DNA of 64,000 nucleotides from Streptomyces ferrugineus (GTDB lineage Bacteria; Actinomycetota; Actinomycetes; Streptomycetales; Streptomycetaceae): the NCBI RefSeq assembly GCF_015160855.1, contig NZ_CP063373.1, positions 9,895,001-9,959,000 on the forward strand, given 5' to 3'. Below, in pieces: positions 34,031-42,725 of the stretch. The notes below the pieces were generated by a model that worked only from the letters and a program-made list of their open reading frames with translations, made no database searches and was not told the DNA's origin. The translations under genes and the position numbers were made by a program. Within the stretch, counting starts at the first letter, position 1. Every line of letters starts with the position of its first letter.

Positions 34031-35347
34031 TCAGGCGTCGGCGCCCGCCTTGCGGCGACGGGCGACGACCACCGCGCCGGCGCCGAGCACGAGCGCCGCG
34101 GCGCCCGCAAGGCCGGCCTTCGGCAGCACGTCGCTCGAACCGGTCGTGGCGAGCGAGCCGCTGCCACTGCCGTTGCCGCTGCCGCCGGTCCCGTTCACCG
34201 GAGTGGTGGAAGTGCCGCCCTGCTCGGTGGTGTTGTCGGTCTTGCCGGGCTTGCCCTCGGTGTCCTCGCCCTTGCCCGGGCCGTCGGCCTTGGCCAGGAT
34301 CTGGAACTCGTGGAGGTCGAGGTCCGGGTAACCGCCGCAGGACTCGTCCTCGTTGACGTAGTCGGCCGTCGCGAAGACGGCGCCCTGCCCGGCCGGGATG
34401 TCCGCGTCGACCTTGAGCCGCAGCTTGACGTCGGCCGAGGCCTTCGCCTTCAGGGAGCCGACGGAGATTCCGCCCGGCAGGCCGGTGTCGCGCCAGTCCG
34501 GGTTCGCGGTCGTGGACCACTCCAGGTCGAGGTAGGAGTCGAGCTCCTTGAGGCCCTTGTCGTCGAAGGCGTGGACGGCCGCGTACGGGTGCACCTCGTC
34601 CATCGTCTTGTCGGTGCCGTTGGTGACGCGCAGCGTGAAGGTCTTCGTGGTGCCGCCGACGACCTTGTCCGGCAGCCCGCGCACGACGGTGGTGAGCTTG
34701 GGCTCGGCGACGCACTCGCCACCCGGCTCCTCGCCGTCGTCCCCGTCCTCCCCTTCCTCGGCCTCGGCATCCGCCAGTGCCTTCTTCGCGGCGTCCAGCT
34801 TCTTCTCGGCCTCGTCCCGCGCCTTCTGAAGAAGGCTGATCTTCCGGACCTGGGCGACACGGGCGTCGTCGTGGGCGGTCTGCGCCTCGGCGGCCTTGGT
34901 GTCGGCGGCCGTCTTGGCGGCCGCGGCCTCCTCGGCGGCCTTCTCGGCCTCCTCCAGCGCCGTCTGCGCCGCGGCCTTCTCCTCGTCGGTGGTGGCGGCG
35001 TCCAGCGCGGTCTTGGCGTCCACGACGGCCTGGTCGGCCTCGTTCTTGGCCTTGGCGGCGGCCTCGGCGGCCTGCTTGGTCTCGATGACCGCGGCCTTGG
35101 TCGGGTAGGTCTCCGCCTCCAGGCCCTCCTCGAGGAACTTGATGGCGTCCTTCACCGCGATGACGGCGGCGTCGTAATCCTTCTGCGCGAGGTCGACGGC
35201 CTGCTCGAGCTCCTCGATGGTCGGCCTCGCCTGCTGCGTCCGAGCTGCGGGCTTCTCGTCGGCGAAGGCGGGCGCGGCCGAGAGGAGGACGACCGGGGCG
35301 GTTACGGCGGCGGCGACGGCAGTCGCGAGAACAGAGCGAATCTTCAC
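34031..35347 (-). CDS. LAxTG-type wall-anchored surface protein with coiled-coil stalk
   Basis: 438 residues from GTG 35347, with a GGGGGG run just upstream. The signal peptide ends at PAFADE. Residues about 35-235 are an Ala/Glu/Lys-rich coiled coil with many EAEKAAEEAAAAKTAAD-like heptads, ending in an acidic EEGEDGDDGEE stretch. A beta-sandwich domain (about 245-380, LTTVVRGLPDKVVGGTTKTFTLRVTNGTDK) with a Cys pair follows, then a Gly/Ser/Thr linker. The sorting signal is LATTGSSDVLPKAG plus a hydrophobic helix and RRRKAG, matching the LAxTG motif used by class E sortases of Streptomyces. It is therefore covalently attached to peptidoglycan. Confidence 0.82.
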   Translation of the reverse strand: MKIRSVLATAVAAAVTAPVVLLSAAPAFADEKPAARTQQARPTIEELEQAVDLAQKDYDAAVIAVKDAIKFLEEGLEAETYPTKAAVIETKQAAEAAAKAKNEADQAVVDAKTALDAATTDEEKAAAQTALEEAEKAAEEAAAAKTAADTKAAEAQTAHDDARVAQVRKISLLQKARDEAEKKLDAAKKALADAEAEEGEDGDDGEEPGGECVAEPKLTTVVRGLPDKVVGGTTKTFTLRVTNGTDKTMDEVHPYAAVHAFDDKGLKELDSYLDLEWSTTANPDWRDTGLPGGISVGSLKAKASADVKLRLKVDADIPAGQGAVFATADYVNEDESCGGYPDLDLHEFQILAKADGPGKGEDTEGKPGKTDNTTEQGGTSTTPVNGTGGSGNGSGSGSLATTGSSDVLPKAGLAGAAALVLGAGAVVVARRRKAGADA

Positions 35348-35690
35348 AAGGGACCCCCCGGTCACATGGCGGAAAAGTGCGGTGGGCGTCGCTTCTGCGG
35401 AGTACTCACGCGGCGCGACGTCCCGGCGATCGTATGGCCTGCATGATCCGGGCCACAGGGGGTTTCCCGCGCCCCCGTCGGAAGAGCCTCCCCGACGTAC
35501 GCACAAATGGCATGTTCAGGGACAGTTGCCTACGGAGGCCCCACTTTTTCTGTGAGCCATCTCATCACAGGTCCCGCCCGTTGGGTGCAAGCTGGAAGAG
35601 AGGCCGCCTGGTGACCCCGGGCGCGCGCTCGGGACACGCGGTCTCGCCGCTCCGAGTGAGCCCCTGCGGGCTCGGCAGGAGGGAAGCGAG

Positions 35691-36347
35691 ATGACGGAAC
35701 AAGTCAGCACCGGTACCCGCTGGCATCTGGCCGGTGATTGGTTCGACGTGTGCAAATGCGCCATACCGTGCCCCTGTACGTTCGCCCAGCCCCCGACCTA
35801 CGGCGACTGCGAGGGCGTACTCGTCTGGCACATCCGGGAAGGCAGCTTCGGCGATGTGCGGCTCGACGATCTCAACGTCCTGATGCTCGGCTCCTTCACC
35901 GGCAACGTCTGGGCCGACACGCACACCGACCCGTACGCCGCGGTCTTCCTCGACGAGCGGGCCGACGAGCGGCAGCGCGGCGCGCTCGGGGCCATCTTCG
36001 GCGGGGAGGCGGGCGGATGGCCGGCGCAGATGTTGGAGATGTTCCACCCCGAGATGCGCGGCATGGACTTCGCCCCCGTCCACGTCGAGATCGACGGGGA
36101 CCTGGCCACCTGGCGGGCCGAGGTACCCGGCCGGGTCACGGCCACCGCCGAGGCACTCACCGGCCCGACGACACCCGAGGGCGCCCGCGTCCAGGTCCTC
36201 AACGCCCCGGGCTCCGAGGTCGGACCGGGCCAGGTCGCGACCTGGGGCCGGGCCACGGTCGACCGCGCCGACGCGTTCGGCTTCTCCTGGGACCGCTCGG
36301 GGAAGTCGAGCAAACACTTCCCGTTCGACTGGAGCGGTCCTGACTAG
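35691..36347 (+). CDS. DUF1326 protein
   Basis: 218 residues; the ATG has AGGAGGG upstream. The N-terminal signature WHLAGDWFDVCKCAIPCPCTFAQPPTYGDCEGVLVWHI has five Cys residues and identifies DUF1326. The rest is a beta-rich domain with no signal peptide. The Cys cluster suggests metal binding, possibly copper or iron. DUF1326 genes frequently sit with DUF2182 membrane proteins, as here, where the two genes are convergent with stops 20 bases apart. Biochemical function unknown. Confidence 0.85.
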   Translation: MTEQVSTGTRWHLAGDWFDVCKCAIPCPCTFAQPPTYGDCEGVLVWHIREGSFGDVRLDDLNVLMLGSFTGNVWADTHTDPYAAVFLDERADERQRGALGAIFGGEAGGWPAQMLEMFHPEMRGMDFAPVHVEIDGDLATWRAEVPGRVTATAEALTGPTTPEGARVQVLNAPGSEVGPGQVATWGRATVDRADAFGFSWDRSGKSSKHFPFDWSGPD

Positions 36348-36366
36348 ACCCCGAGGAAACCCCGAG

Positions 36367-37194
36367 TCACATACCGCCCATCGACCCCTGCAGTCCAGGC
36401 AGCAACGCGTCCTGGAACGGTGCCAGCACGGCGAGCACGAGAAACGCGACGCCCACGGTCCGGGCGAGCAGCGGACCACGGGACCAGAGCTTCTCCACGA
36501 AGATCACCACGGCCAGCCCGGCCATCGCCGCCACGTTCATCACGCCCAGCGGGACCAGGACGACCATCAGGCCCGCGCAGCAGCCGACACAGTAGGCGCC
36601 GTGATGGACACCCACCCGCAGGTCGCGGGCCGGCTGCCGGAACCCGGCGTAGCGCACCAGGTGGCTCATGGGGTCGCGGCAGTGCCGCAGACAGACGTTC
36701 TTGAGCGGGCCGAGCTGGTACAGGCCCGCGAGCAGGAAGGCCACCGCGCCGATCCAGCGTCCGGCGGTCGGACGGTCGTCCACCAGGCCGCCGGTGAGGG
36801 CCAGGGCCGCGTACGCGGGCAGGCCGAAGGCGGTCCACACCAGCAGATACCCGCCCACGAACTCGATGGTGCGCACGGCCTGCGTCCAGCCGGAGGACTG
36901 CCGCCCGATGCCGCGCACCCATGTGATCGCCACCGGCGCCATGGACGGCAGCATCATGGCCGCCATCATCGTCACCCACAGCAACAGGAACAGCGGCAGC
37001 GCCATCCCCATCGTGCCGGGCTCGACCCCCATGTCCCCGGCCTGACCGAGCGTCAGCGCCCAGGCGGGCACCGCGATCAGGACGATCAGGAACCAGGCGG
37101 CGGCGAGATCCCGGGCCGGCAGCAGGCCCCCGCCCGCTCCGGTCGGCGCGGAGGACCGGGCGGAGGGGGAGGTGGAGGTCCGGCTGTGACGCAT
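36367..37194 (-). CDS. DUF2182 predicted metal-binding integral membrane protein
   Basis: 275 residues from ATG 37194 with AGGAG upstream; the open frame continues to 37983 but the upstream part is antiframe to the neighbouring gene. Seven or so hydrophobic segments carry the family marks WVTMMAAMMLPSMAP (Met-rich), YLLVWTAFG, LKNVCLRHCRDP and HHGAYCVGCCAGLM, whose Met, Cys and His residues are probable metal ligands. The family is called a predicted metal-binding membrane protein, and copper is often suggested. It partners with the DUF1326 gene alongside. Confidence 0.85.
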   Translation of the reverse strand: MRHSRTSTSPSARSSAPTGAGGGLLPARDLAAAWFLIVLIAVPAWALTLGQAGDMGVEPGTMGMALPLFLLLWVTMMAAMMLPSMAPVAITWVRGIGRQSSGWTQAVRTIEFVGGYLLVWTAFGLPAYAALALTGGLVDDRPTAGRWIGAVAFLLAGLYQLGPLKNVCLRHCRDPMSHLVRYAGFRQPARDLRVGVHHGAYCVGCCAGLMVVLVPLGVMNVAAMAGLAVVIFVEKLWSRGPLLARTVGVAFLVLAVLAPFQDALLPGLQGSMGGM

Positions 37195-37298
37195 CGGCGT
37201 GTACTCCTGTGGCTGGTTCCAGGACAGCACGCATCCGTCGGCGACGCGACCGCCGGGATGTTCCCGGCTGACCCGGCAGCCCGGTGACCAGTGACCGG

Positions 37299-37973
37299 TC
37301 AGCGGCAGTCGTACGTGAAGTGGGCGGTGGCCGAGCGGGGGGTGGCGGAGAGGAGGCGCAGCTCGGCCCGTGCCGTGTGGTGTCCCTTGCCCTGGAAGGT
37401 CCACAGCAGGTGCAGACGTGCCTGTGTCTGCCCCCGGGCCAGCACCTCGCTCAGCACGCCCGAGGTCGTGCCGTCGCTGCGGATCCAGCGGTAGGAGAGG
37501 GTGCCCGGACGGCCGTCGGTGGTGACCAGGGCGACGACGTCCGCGGTGCCGTCGCACCCCAGAGCCGTCGGGCGGGCCGTGACCGTCACCGTGCTCACCG
37601 CGACGGACGGTCCGAGGCGCTGCCAGGCGAGGAACGCGAGGACGCAGAGCAGCACCAGCGCGGGCAGCGCGTGTCCGCGCAGCCGTCGGCGCCGGGGCGC
37701 GGGAGGCGGTGGCGGTACGGCGGGCAGGGTCCGGTGGGTGCGGTGCGCGACGGCGGCGGTCACGCCGGGGCCGAAGCGCAGCACGGTCCCTTCGATGCGA
37801 TCGGGCGGCGTCGGCGGCGGGGGCCCGGTCCCCGCGTCGGCGGGCCGCTCGACGAGGGTCCCGTCCGGTACGGGTCTCTGGATCCAGTGGCTGGCCAGCA
37901 CGGTGGCGCTGTACTCGGCGTCGCCCGAGCCGGGCTCGTCCCCGGGAGGGCGGTCGTCGTCGCGAGCGGTCAT
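37299..37973 (-). CDS. single-pass membrane protein next to a Ser/Thr kinase
   Basis: 224 residues. The N-terminal ~95 residues are acidic to Pro-rich and probably cytoplasmic. One membrane helix follows (about 101-118, HALPALVLLCVLAFLAW), then an extracytoplasmic beta domain (VSTVTVTARPTALGCDGTADVVALVTTDGRPGTLSYRWIRSDG) with two Cys, one at the very C-terminus (TYDCR). This domain resembles the extracellular part of the kinase upstream (both end in a Cys-containing beta-sandwich), suggesting paralogy. Its start overlaps the kinase stop by four bases (ATGA), so they are co-translated. Possibly a kinase substrate or co-sensor. Confidence 0.75.
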   Translation of the reverse strand: MTARDDDRPPGDEPGSGDAEYSATVLASHWIQRPVPDGTLVERPADAGTGPPPPTPPDRIEGTVLRFGPGVTAAVAHRTHRTLPAVPPPPPAPRRRRLRGHALPALVLLCVLAFLAWQRLGPSVAVSTVTVTARPTALGCDGTADVVALVTTDGRPGTLSYRWIRSDGTTSGVLSEVLARGQTQARLHLLWTFQGKGHHTARAELRLLSATPRSATAHFTYDCR

Positions 37974-39625
37974 CGGAGCTCACACCGCCTGGTCAGAAGC
38001 TGCTGCGAGGCACCGCCGTCGGCGGCCGCCGGGGTGGTCGTGGCCTGCACCGCCCAGTAGCAGCCGCCGCTCTGGAAGGTGTGGTCGACGGTGAGCGTGT
38101 ACTGGGTGGCGCCACCGCGCTCGAAGGTCTCGGACGCGCCGTCCGGGGTGCCGGGTTGTCCGCCCGAATCGCCCGTGTACCACGTGACGGTGACGGAGAC
38201 CGGTCCGGTGCCGTCGGTGGTGACGTCGATGGTCGCCGTGGCGGTCGTGGGGCCCGTCTGCCGGAAGGCCGACACCGTGACGTCCTTGACGGCGGGGGCG
38301 GCGGGGGCGGCGGGAGTGACGGGGGCCTCCGGCGAGGCGGGGGAAGCGGGCGTCGGCGTTGTCGCCGCGGTGGTCTCCTCGGCGGGTGCGGGCGTCGGCG
38401 GGGTCCCGGCCGTGGTGGCGGTGGCCGGGGGTTCGTCGGTGGCGGTGGCCGCCGGGCCCGGGGGCGGGAGGCCGGGTGACGGCGACGTCGCGGGGGCCGA
38501 CGCGGTCGGAGCGGCAGGCGCCTTCGGCTCCGCGCCGGGCCGGCCGCTGGTGGTGGCCACGGCCTGCGCCGTCCTCTGCTGCGCGGCGGTACCCGGAACG
38601 TACGGGAGTCCGTAGGTCAGGAGCACACCGAGCAGTACGGCGGCGGCCGACACGAGCGCCCCGGACCGGCCGGGCAGCCATGACCGCATGCCGCCGTGGC
38701 CCGGGTCCCGGTTCAGGACCGTGCGTGCGGTGTCCGTGGTGGTCCGGGCGTCGCTGCGGGCCGAGGGCAGCAGCAGCGGCAGCAGTGCCACCAGCGCGGC
38801 GAGCCGGCCGCGGCCGCGCTCCTCCCAGTCGGGGCCGTAGGCGGTGCCGGCCGCCGCCTCCAGTTCCCTGACGAACGCCTCGGCCTGTGCGGGCCGTTGC
38901 GCGGGATCCTTGGCCAGCCCGCGGCGCACCAGCTCACGCACCGGTTCGGGGGCCTGATCGGCGGGGACGGGCGCGTCGACGTGCTGGAGCGCGAGTTCGG
39001 CGAGGTTCTCGCCCGCGTACGGCTTGCGGCCGGTCAGGCACTCGAAGAAGGTGGCCGTGGCCGCGTACACGTCGGCGGCGGGAGAGGCGGGCGCGCCGGT
39101 CCACTGCTCCGGGGCCATGTAGGAGGGGGTGCCCGCCACGCCCGCGCTGGTGCCGGCGTCCACCGCGATCCCGAAGTCGACGAGCCTGGACGATCCGTCC
39201 GGCGCGACCAGGACGTTCTCCGGCTTGTAGTCGCGGTGGACGACGCCGACGCGGTGCGCGTCGGCCAGACCGAGCAGCGATCCCTTGAGGATGACGAGCG
39301 CGGCCTCGGGGTCGAGCGGGCCCTGCCGCTTCAACAGCGCCCGCAACGAGACGCCGTCCACCAGCTCCATCACGATGGCGGCGCCGTGCGTGCTCTCCAC
39401 GTACTCGTACAACCCGGCGACGTACGGGCTCTCCAGCCCGCCGAGCAGCCGCGCCTCGGCCCGGAAGCCGTGCACGAAGCCCGGCCGGGTGCGCAGCGAC
39501 TCGCTGAGGTACTTCACCGCCACGGGGACGCCGGTCTCCTCGTGCACGGCGAGGACGACCCGCCCGCTCGCCCCCGACCCGAGCTCGAGCGACTCGGCGT
39601 ATCCGGGCACCGCCCATGTGTTCAT
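37970..39625 (-). CDS. membrane Ser/Thr protein kinase (PASTA-less PknB type)
   Basis: 551 residues from ATG 39625. The kinase domain (about 10-265) has a Gly loop LGSGASGRVVLA, Lys in VAVKYL, catalytic loop HRDYKPENVLV, DFG, and APEQW, so it is active in type. A Pro/Ala juxtamembrane part and one membrane helix (about 335-355) follow, then a Pro/Thr/Ala-rich extracellular stalk of about 90 residues. A C-terminal beta-sandwich (DVTVSAFRQTGPTTATATIDV...SGGCYWAVQATTTP...RRCELR) ends the protein, replacing PASTA repeats. The likely signal is an extracellular ligand or mechanical state. It is co-transcribed with a structurally related membrane gene that overlaps its stop. Confidence 0.9.
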   Translation of the reverse strand: MNTWAVPGYAESLELGSGASGRVVLAVHEETGVPVAVKYLSESLRTRPGFVHGFRAEARLLGGLESPYVAGLYEYVESTHGAAIVMELVDGVSLRALLKRQGPLDPEAALVILKGSLLGLADAHRVGVVHRDYKPENVLVAPDGSSRLVDFGIAVDAGTSAGVAGTPSYMAPEQWTGAPASPAADVYAATATFFECLTGRKPYAGENLAELALQHVDAPVPADQAPEPVRELVRRGLAKDPAQRPAQAEAFVRELEAAAGTAYGPDWEERGRGRLAALVALLPLLLPSARSDARTTTDTARTVLNRDPGHGGMRSWLPGRSGALVSAAAVLLGVLLTYGLPYVPGTAAQQRTAQAVATTSGRPGAEPKAPAAPTASAPATSPSPGLPPPGPAATATDEPPATATTAGTPPTPAPAEETTAATTPTPASPASPEAPVTPAAPAAPAVKDVTVSAFRQTGPTTATATIDVTTDGTGPVSVTVTWYTGDSGGQPGTPDGASETFERGGATQYTLTVDHTFQSGGCYWAVQATTTPAAADGGASQQLLTRRCELR

Positions 39626-39883
39626 TCCAGCCCCCCAAGGCCGCCGCGCCGTCGGATCCCCACCCCCTGGGGAAGCGACCGGGCCACGCGGTGAGAGACA
39701 CATTTTCGGCCACCGCGGTTGCGGCGGTCGGCCACGGCATCCCTGAGGTGATCGTCCGGCTGGAGGACGGCCGTGGGTCACGTGCCCGGCACCTTCCTCC
39801 TCATCACATCACCCGGCCTATTCTGGGAGTGATGGGCCGACGGGGCGGTCAGGGGGCGCTCGGACGAGGCAGGGAGGTCCCCT

Positions 39884-40996
39884 GTGAGGGCGTATCGGGG
39901 CCGTCGTACGGCCGTTTCCGCGGCCGTATTGTCGCTGGCCGTGTTCCTGGCCGCCTGTGGCGGGGACGGGAGGTCCTCGGACTCGGGCGGGACCGGCTCC
40001 GGTGAGGGGGGTTTCACGGTCGGACTGCTGTTCAGCCAGAACGTCCAGACTCGCTGGGAGACGTTCGACAAGCCCCTGATCGAGAAGAGGATCAAGGAGC
40101 TGTGCGCGGACTGCGGGGTGCGGTACGCCAACGCCGAGGGGGACGTGGCCACCCAGAAGCAACAGGCGGAGGGCCTGATCAACAAGGGCGTGGAGGTCCT
40201 GCTCCTCAGCGCCGTGAACTTCAGGTCGCTCAGCTCCTCGGTCGAGAGGGCGCGTGACGCGGGCGTCCCGGCCGTCGCCTACGACGGGCTGGTCGAGGGC
40301 CCGATCTCGGGCTACGTCTCCTTCGACAACGAACGGGTCGGCAGGCTTCAGGCCGAGGCGCTCCTCAAGGCCCTCGGAGACAGGGCCGACAGCGGCCGGA
40401 TCGTCATGATGAACGGTCCTCAGACCTCCCCGACCAACGTCGCCTTCAAGCGGGGCGCGCTGTCCGTGCTGGAGGGCAAGGTCAAGATCGCCAGGACGTA
40501 CGACGTCCAGGGCTGGAGCCAGGCGAAAGCCCACACCCACATGGAGGGCGCCGTCGCCGCCCTGGGCGCCGACGGCATCGACGGCGTCTACGCCGCCAAC
40601 GACGGTCTCGCCGCCGGCGTCATCTCCGCCCTCAAGGCCGCCGACATCCAGCCGCTGCCTCCCGTCACCGGCCAGGACGCCGACCTCGCGGCCGTGCAGC
40701 GCATCATCAGGGGCGAGCAGCACATGAGCGTCTACAAGCCCTTCAAGGCCGAGGCCGACGCGGCCGCGGAGATGGCCGTCGCCCTGGGCCGCGGCGAGAA
40801 ACTCGACGCGATCGCCGAGACCACGCTCGACACGGCCACCGCCAAGGACATCCCCGCGGTCCTGCTCGACCCCGTCCCGGTGACCGTGGACAACATCAGG
40901 GACACCGTGGTCAAGGACGGCGTGTACACGATCGACCAGATCTGCACCCGGGAGGTCGCGTCCGCCTGCCGGAACGCCGGACTCGCCCATGGGTGA
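39884..40996 (+). CDS. sugar ABC-transporter substrate-binding lipoprotein
   Basis: 370 residues from GTG 39884 with GGGAGG upstream. The lipoprotein signal ends in VFLAAC, so it is lipid-anchored. The periplasmic-binding-protein fold of the xylose/ribose type (Peripla_BP_4) shows as FTVGLLFSQNVQTRWETFDKPLIEKRIKELC, then GVEVLLLSAVNFRSLSSSVERARDAGVPAVAYD, DGVYAANDGLAAGVISALKAA and a QDADLAAVQRIIRGEQHMSVYK stretch close to XylF. No permease or ATPase gene is next to it, so it must serve a transporter encoded elsewhere or act as a sensor. The sugar is uncertain; xylose-like by motif. Confidence 0.87.
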   Translation: MRAYRGRRTAVSAAVLSLAVFLAACGGDGRSSDSGGTGSGEGGFTVGLLFSQNVQTRWETFDKPLIEKRIKELCADCGVRYANAEGDVATQKQQAEGLINKGVEVLLLSAVNFRSLSSSVERARDAGVPAVAYDGLVEGPISGYVSFDNERVGRLQAEALLKALGDRADSGRIVMMNGPQTSPTNVAFKRGALSVLEGKVKIARTYDVQGWSQAKAHTHMEGAVAALGADGIDGVYAANDGLAAGVISALKAADIQPLPPVTGQDADLAAVQRIIRGEQHMSVYKPFKAEADAAAEMAVALGRGEKLDAIAETTLDTATAKDIPAVLLDPVPVTVDNIRDTVVKDGVYTIDQICTREVASACRNAGLAHG

Positions 40997-41059
40997 GCCC
41001 CCCGGCGACGGCGAGTCAGGACTGGGCGCCGCCGGTCACCGCCACCCGCGCGGTGTGCC

Positions 41060-41842
41060 TCACGACTCCTCGGCGGCCCGGCCCGGCATGAAGATCAGCG
41101 CCACCAGGGCCAGCCCGACCGCGGCGCCGACGATCTGCATGGCGATGAAGCCCGCGACCGAGCCGGGCGCGATGCCCGCGAACGTGTCGGAGAAGGCGCG
41201 GCCGATCGTCACCGCCGGGTTGGCGAAGGAGGTGGAGGAGGTGAACCAGTAGGCGGCGCCGATGTAGGAGGCGACGGCCACCGGGGCGAAGCGCAGGCGG
41301 TCGGTGCGGGCCAGGCCGAAGATCAGCAGGATCAGGCCGGCGGTCGCCACGATCTCGCCGAGGAGCAGGTTCCCCGCCGAGCGGTCGTGTGTGGACCACT
41401 TCACCAACGGCTCGCCGAACATCGCGTCCGCCAGGACGGCACCGGCGATCGCGCCGGCGATCTGCGCCGGGACGTACACGGCCGCCTCACGCAGCGTCAC
41501 GCCGGCGCCGCCACGCCGGGCGGACCACCACTCGGCGAGCGTGACGGCCGGGTTGAAGTGCGCGCCGGAGACCGGGCCGAGCAGCAGGATCAGGATGCCG
41601 AGGCCGAAGACGGTGGCCAGGGAGTTGGCCAGCAGCTGCAGCCCGACGTCGTTCGTCAGCTCGGTGGCCTGGATACCGGAACCGACTACGACCGCCACCA
41701 GCAGCGCGGTGCCGACCAGTTCGGCTGCGGCTCGCACGGCGAGGGGCCGGGGTGGCGGGGTGGCGCCGGGCGCGGGCTCGGCGGAGGTGGGCTCGGCGGC
41801 CGGTACGGCGGACTCCGCGGGGCTCTCGTGCGTGGTGGTCAA
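41060..41842 (-). CDS. aquaporin/MIP channel of the arsenic cluster
   Basis: 260 residues. After a Pro/Ala-rich N-tail there are six membrane helices and two half-helices with the NPA signatures SGAHFNPAVTLAE and TSFANPAVTIGR. The family conducts water or small neutral solutes, and AqpS-type members pass arsenite. It lies 40 bases after the arsR gene on the same strand and is divergent from arsC. That arrangement, known in a few bacteria, lets arsenate be reduced inside by ArsC and arsenite leave down its gradient through the channel. No Acr3 or ArsB pump is present here. Confidence 0.87.
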   Translation of the reverse strand: MTTTHESPAESAVPAAEPTSAEPAPGATPPPRPLAVRAAAELVGTALLVAVVVGSGIQATELTNDVGLQLLANSLATVFGLGILILLLGPVSGAHFNPAVTLAEWWSARRGGAGVTLREAAVYVPAQIAGAIAGAVLADAMFGEPLVKWSTHDRSAGNLLLGEIVATAGLILLIFGLARTDRLRFAPVAVASYIGAAYWFTSSTSFANPAVTIGRAFSDTFAGIAPGSVAGFIAMQIVGAAVGLALVALIFMPGRAAEES

Positions 41843-41881
41843 CGGGGTTCCTCGGTGGTCGCGGGGACGTGAAAGCGCCGG

Positions 41882-42190
41882 TCAGGGACAGGCCCGTTTG
41901 TTGTCGGCGGCGGTGCGGGCGGACTCGGCCAGGTCGGCGAACCGGCCGGCGATCGAGGCGATGACGTCCGGGCGCAGCTTGTAGTACGTGTACCGGCCGC
42001 ACGGCTCCGTCTCGACGACCCCGGCCTCGCGCAGCACTCTCAGATGGTTCGAGAGGTTGGTCTGCCGGGCACCAGTCTCCTCCACCAGGTGGGTGGTGCA
42101 CAGCGTCTCCTGGGCGAGCAGGGTCACGATCTGGAGCCTGAGCGGGTCGGCCAGCACCCGGATCAGGTCAGTGTCGACTGACGTCATCAT
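41882..42190 (-). CDS. arsR: ArsR-family arsenic-responsive repressor
   Basis: 102 residues. The winged helix-turn-helix runs through LADPLRLQIVTLLAQETLCTTHLVEETGARQTNLSNHLRVLREAGVVETEPCGRYTYYKLRPD. Cys in ETLCTTHL and in EPCGRYTY, plus a C-terminal Cys (KRACP), can form an arsenite-binding site different in position from the E. coli CVC motif. It is first in an operon with the aquaporin and divergent from arsC. The 112-base spacer holds an inverted repeat suited to ArsR binding. Confidence 0.88.
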   Translation of the reverse strand: MMTSVDTDLIRVLADPLRLQIVTLLAQETLCTTHLVEETGARQTNLSNHLRVLREAGVVETEPCGRYTYYKLRPDVIASIAGRFADLAESARTAADNKRACP

Positions 42191-42193
42191 GGA

Positions 42194-42211
42194 CTGATAC
42201 TCTCACATCAG
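42194..42211. promoter_or_regulatory. probable ArsR operator
   Basis: CTGAT and ATCAG arms flank 8 bases, immediately before the arsR start and between the divergent genes. ArsR sites typically pair TGAT/ATCA half-sites. Confidence 0.45.
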
Positions 42212-42302
42212 TGGTGGCTGACACCACCGGCTGCTGACGTCATGCGTGCCTGATGTCGCCGTACGACACCCGATGCCGTCGTGAGACAAGAGAGACCTCC
42301 TG

Positions 42303-42725
42303 ATGTCCGACAAGCCCTCCGTGCTGTTCGTCTGTGTCCACAACGCCGGCCGCTCCCAGATGGCCGCCGCGTGGCTGACCCACCTGGCCGGGGACCGCGT
42401 CGAGGTCCGCTCCGCCGGCTCCAACCCCGGTGAGCACGTCAACCCGGCCGCCGTCGAGGCCATGCGCGAGGTCGGCATCGACATCTCCGCCGAGGTGCCG
42501 AAGATGCTCACCGTCGACGCGGTCAAGGAATCCGACGTCTGCATCACGATGGGCTGCGGCGACACCTGCCCGGTCTTTCCCGGCAAGCGGTACCTGGACT
42601 GGCGGCTGGACGACCCGGCCGGCCAGGGCGTCGAGGCGGTCCGCCCGATCCGCGACGAGATCAGGACGCTGGTCGAGGGCCTGATCGAGGAGATCGCCCC
42701 GAAGAAGCCGGAGGCCACGGCCTGA
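42303..42725 (+). CDS. arsC: arsenate reductase, LMW-phosphatase (ArsC) type
   Basis: 140 residues. The P-loop CVHNAGRS (Cys11 to Arg17) is the low-molecular-weight phosphatase signature, and the later Cys residues in MGCGDTCPVFPG are the resolving pair used in the thioredoxin-coupled cascade. It reduces arsenate to arsenite. It is divergent from arsR-aquaporin. Immediately downstream, its stop overlaps a broken thioredoxin reductase fragment, which would have supplied reducing power. The ATG start has AGAGAG purines upstream. Confidence 0.92.
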   Translation: MSDKPSVLFVCVHNAGRSQMAAAWLTHLAGDRVEVRSAGSNPGEHVNPAAVEAMREVGIDISAEVPKMLTVDAVKESDVCITMGCGDTCPVFPGKRYLDWRLDDPAGQGVEAVRPIRDEIRTLVEGLIEEIAPKKPEATA

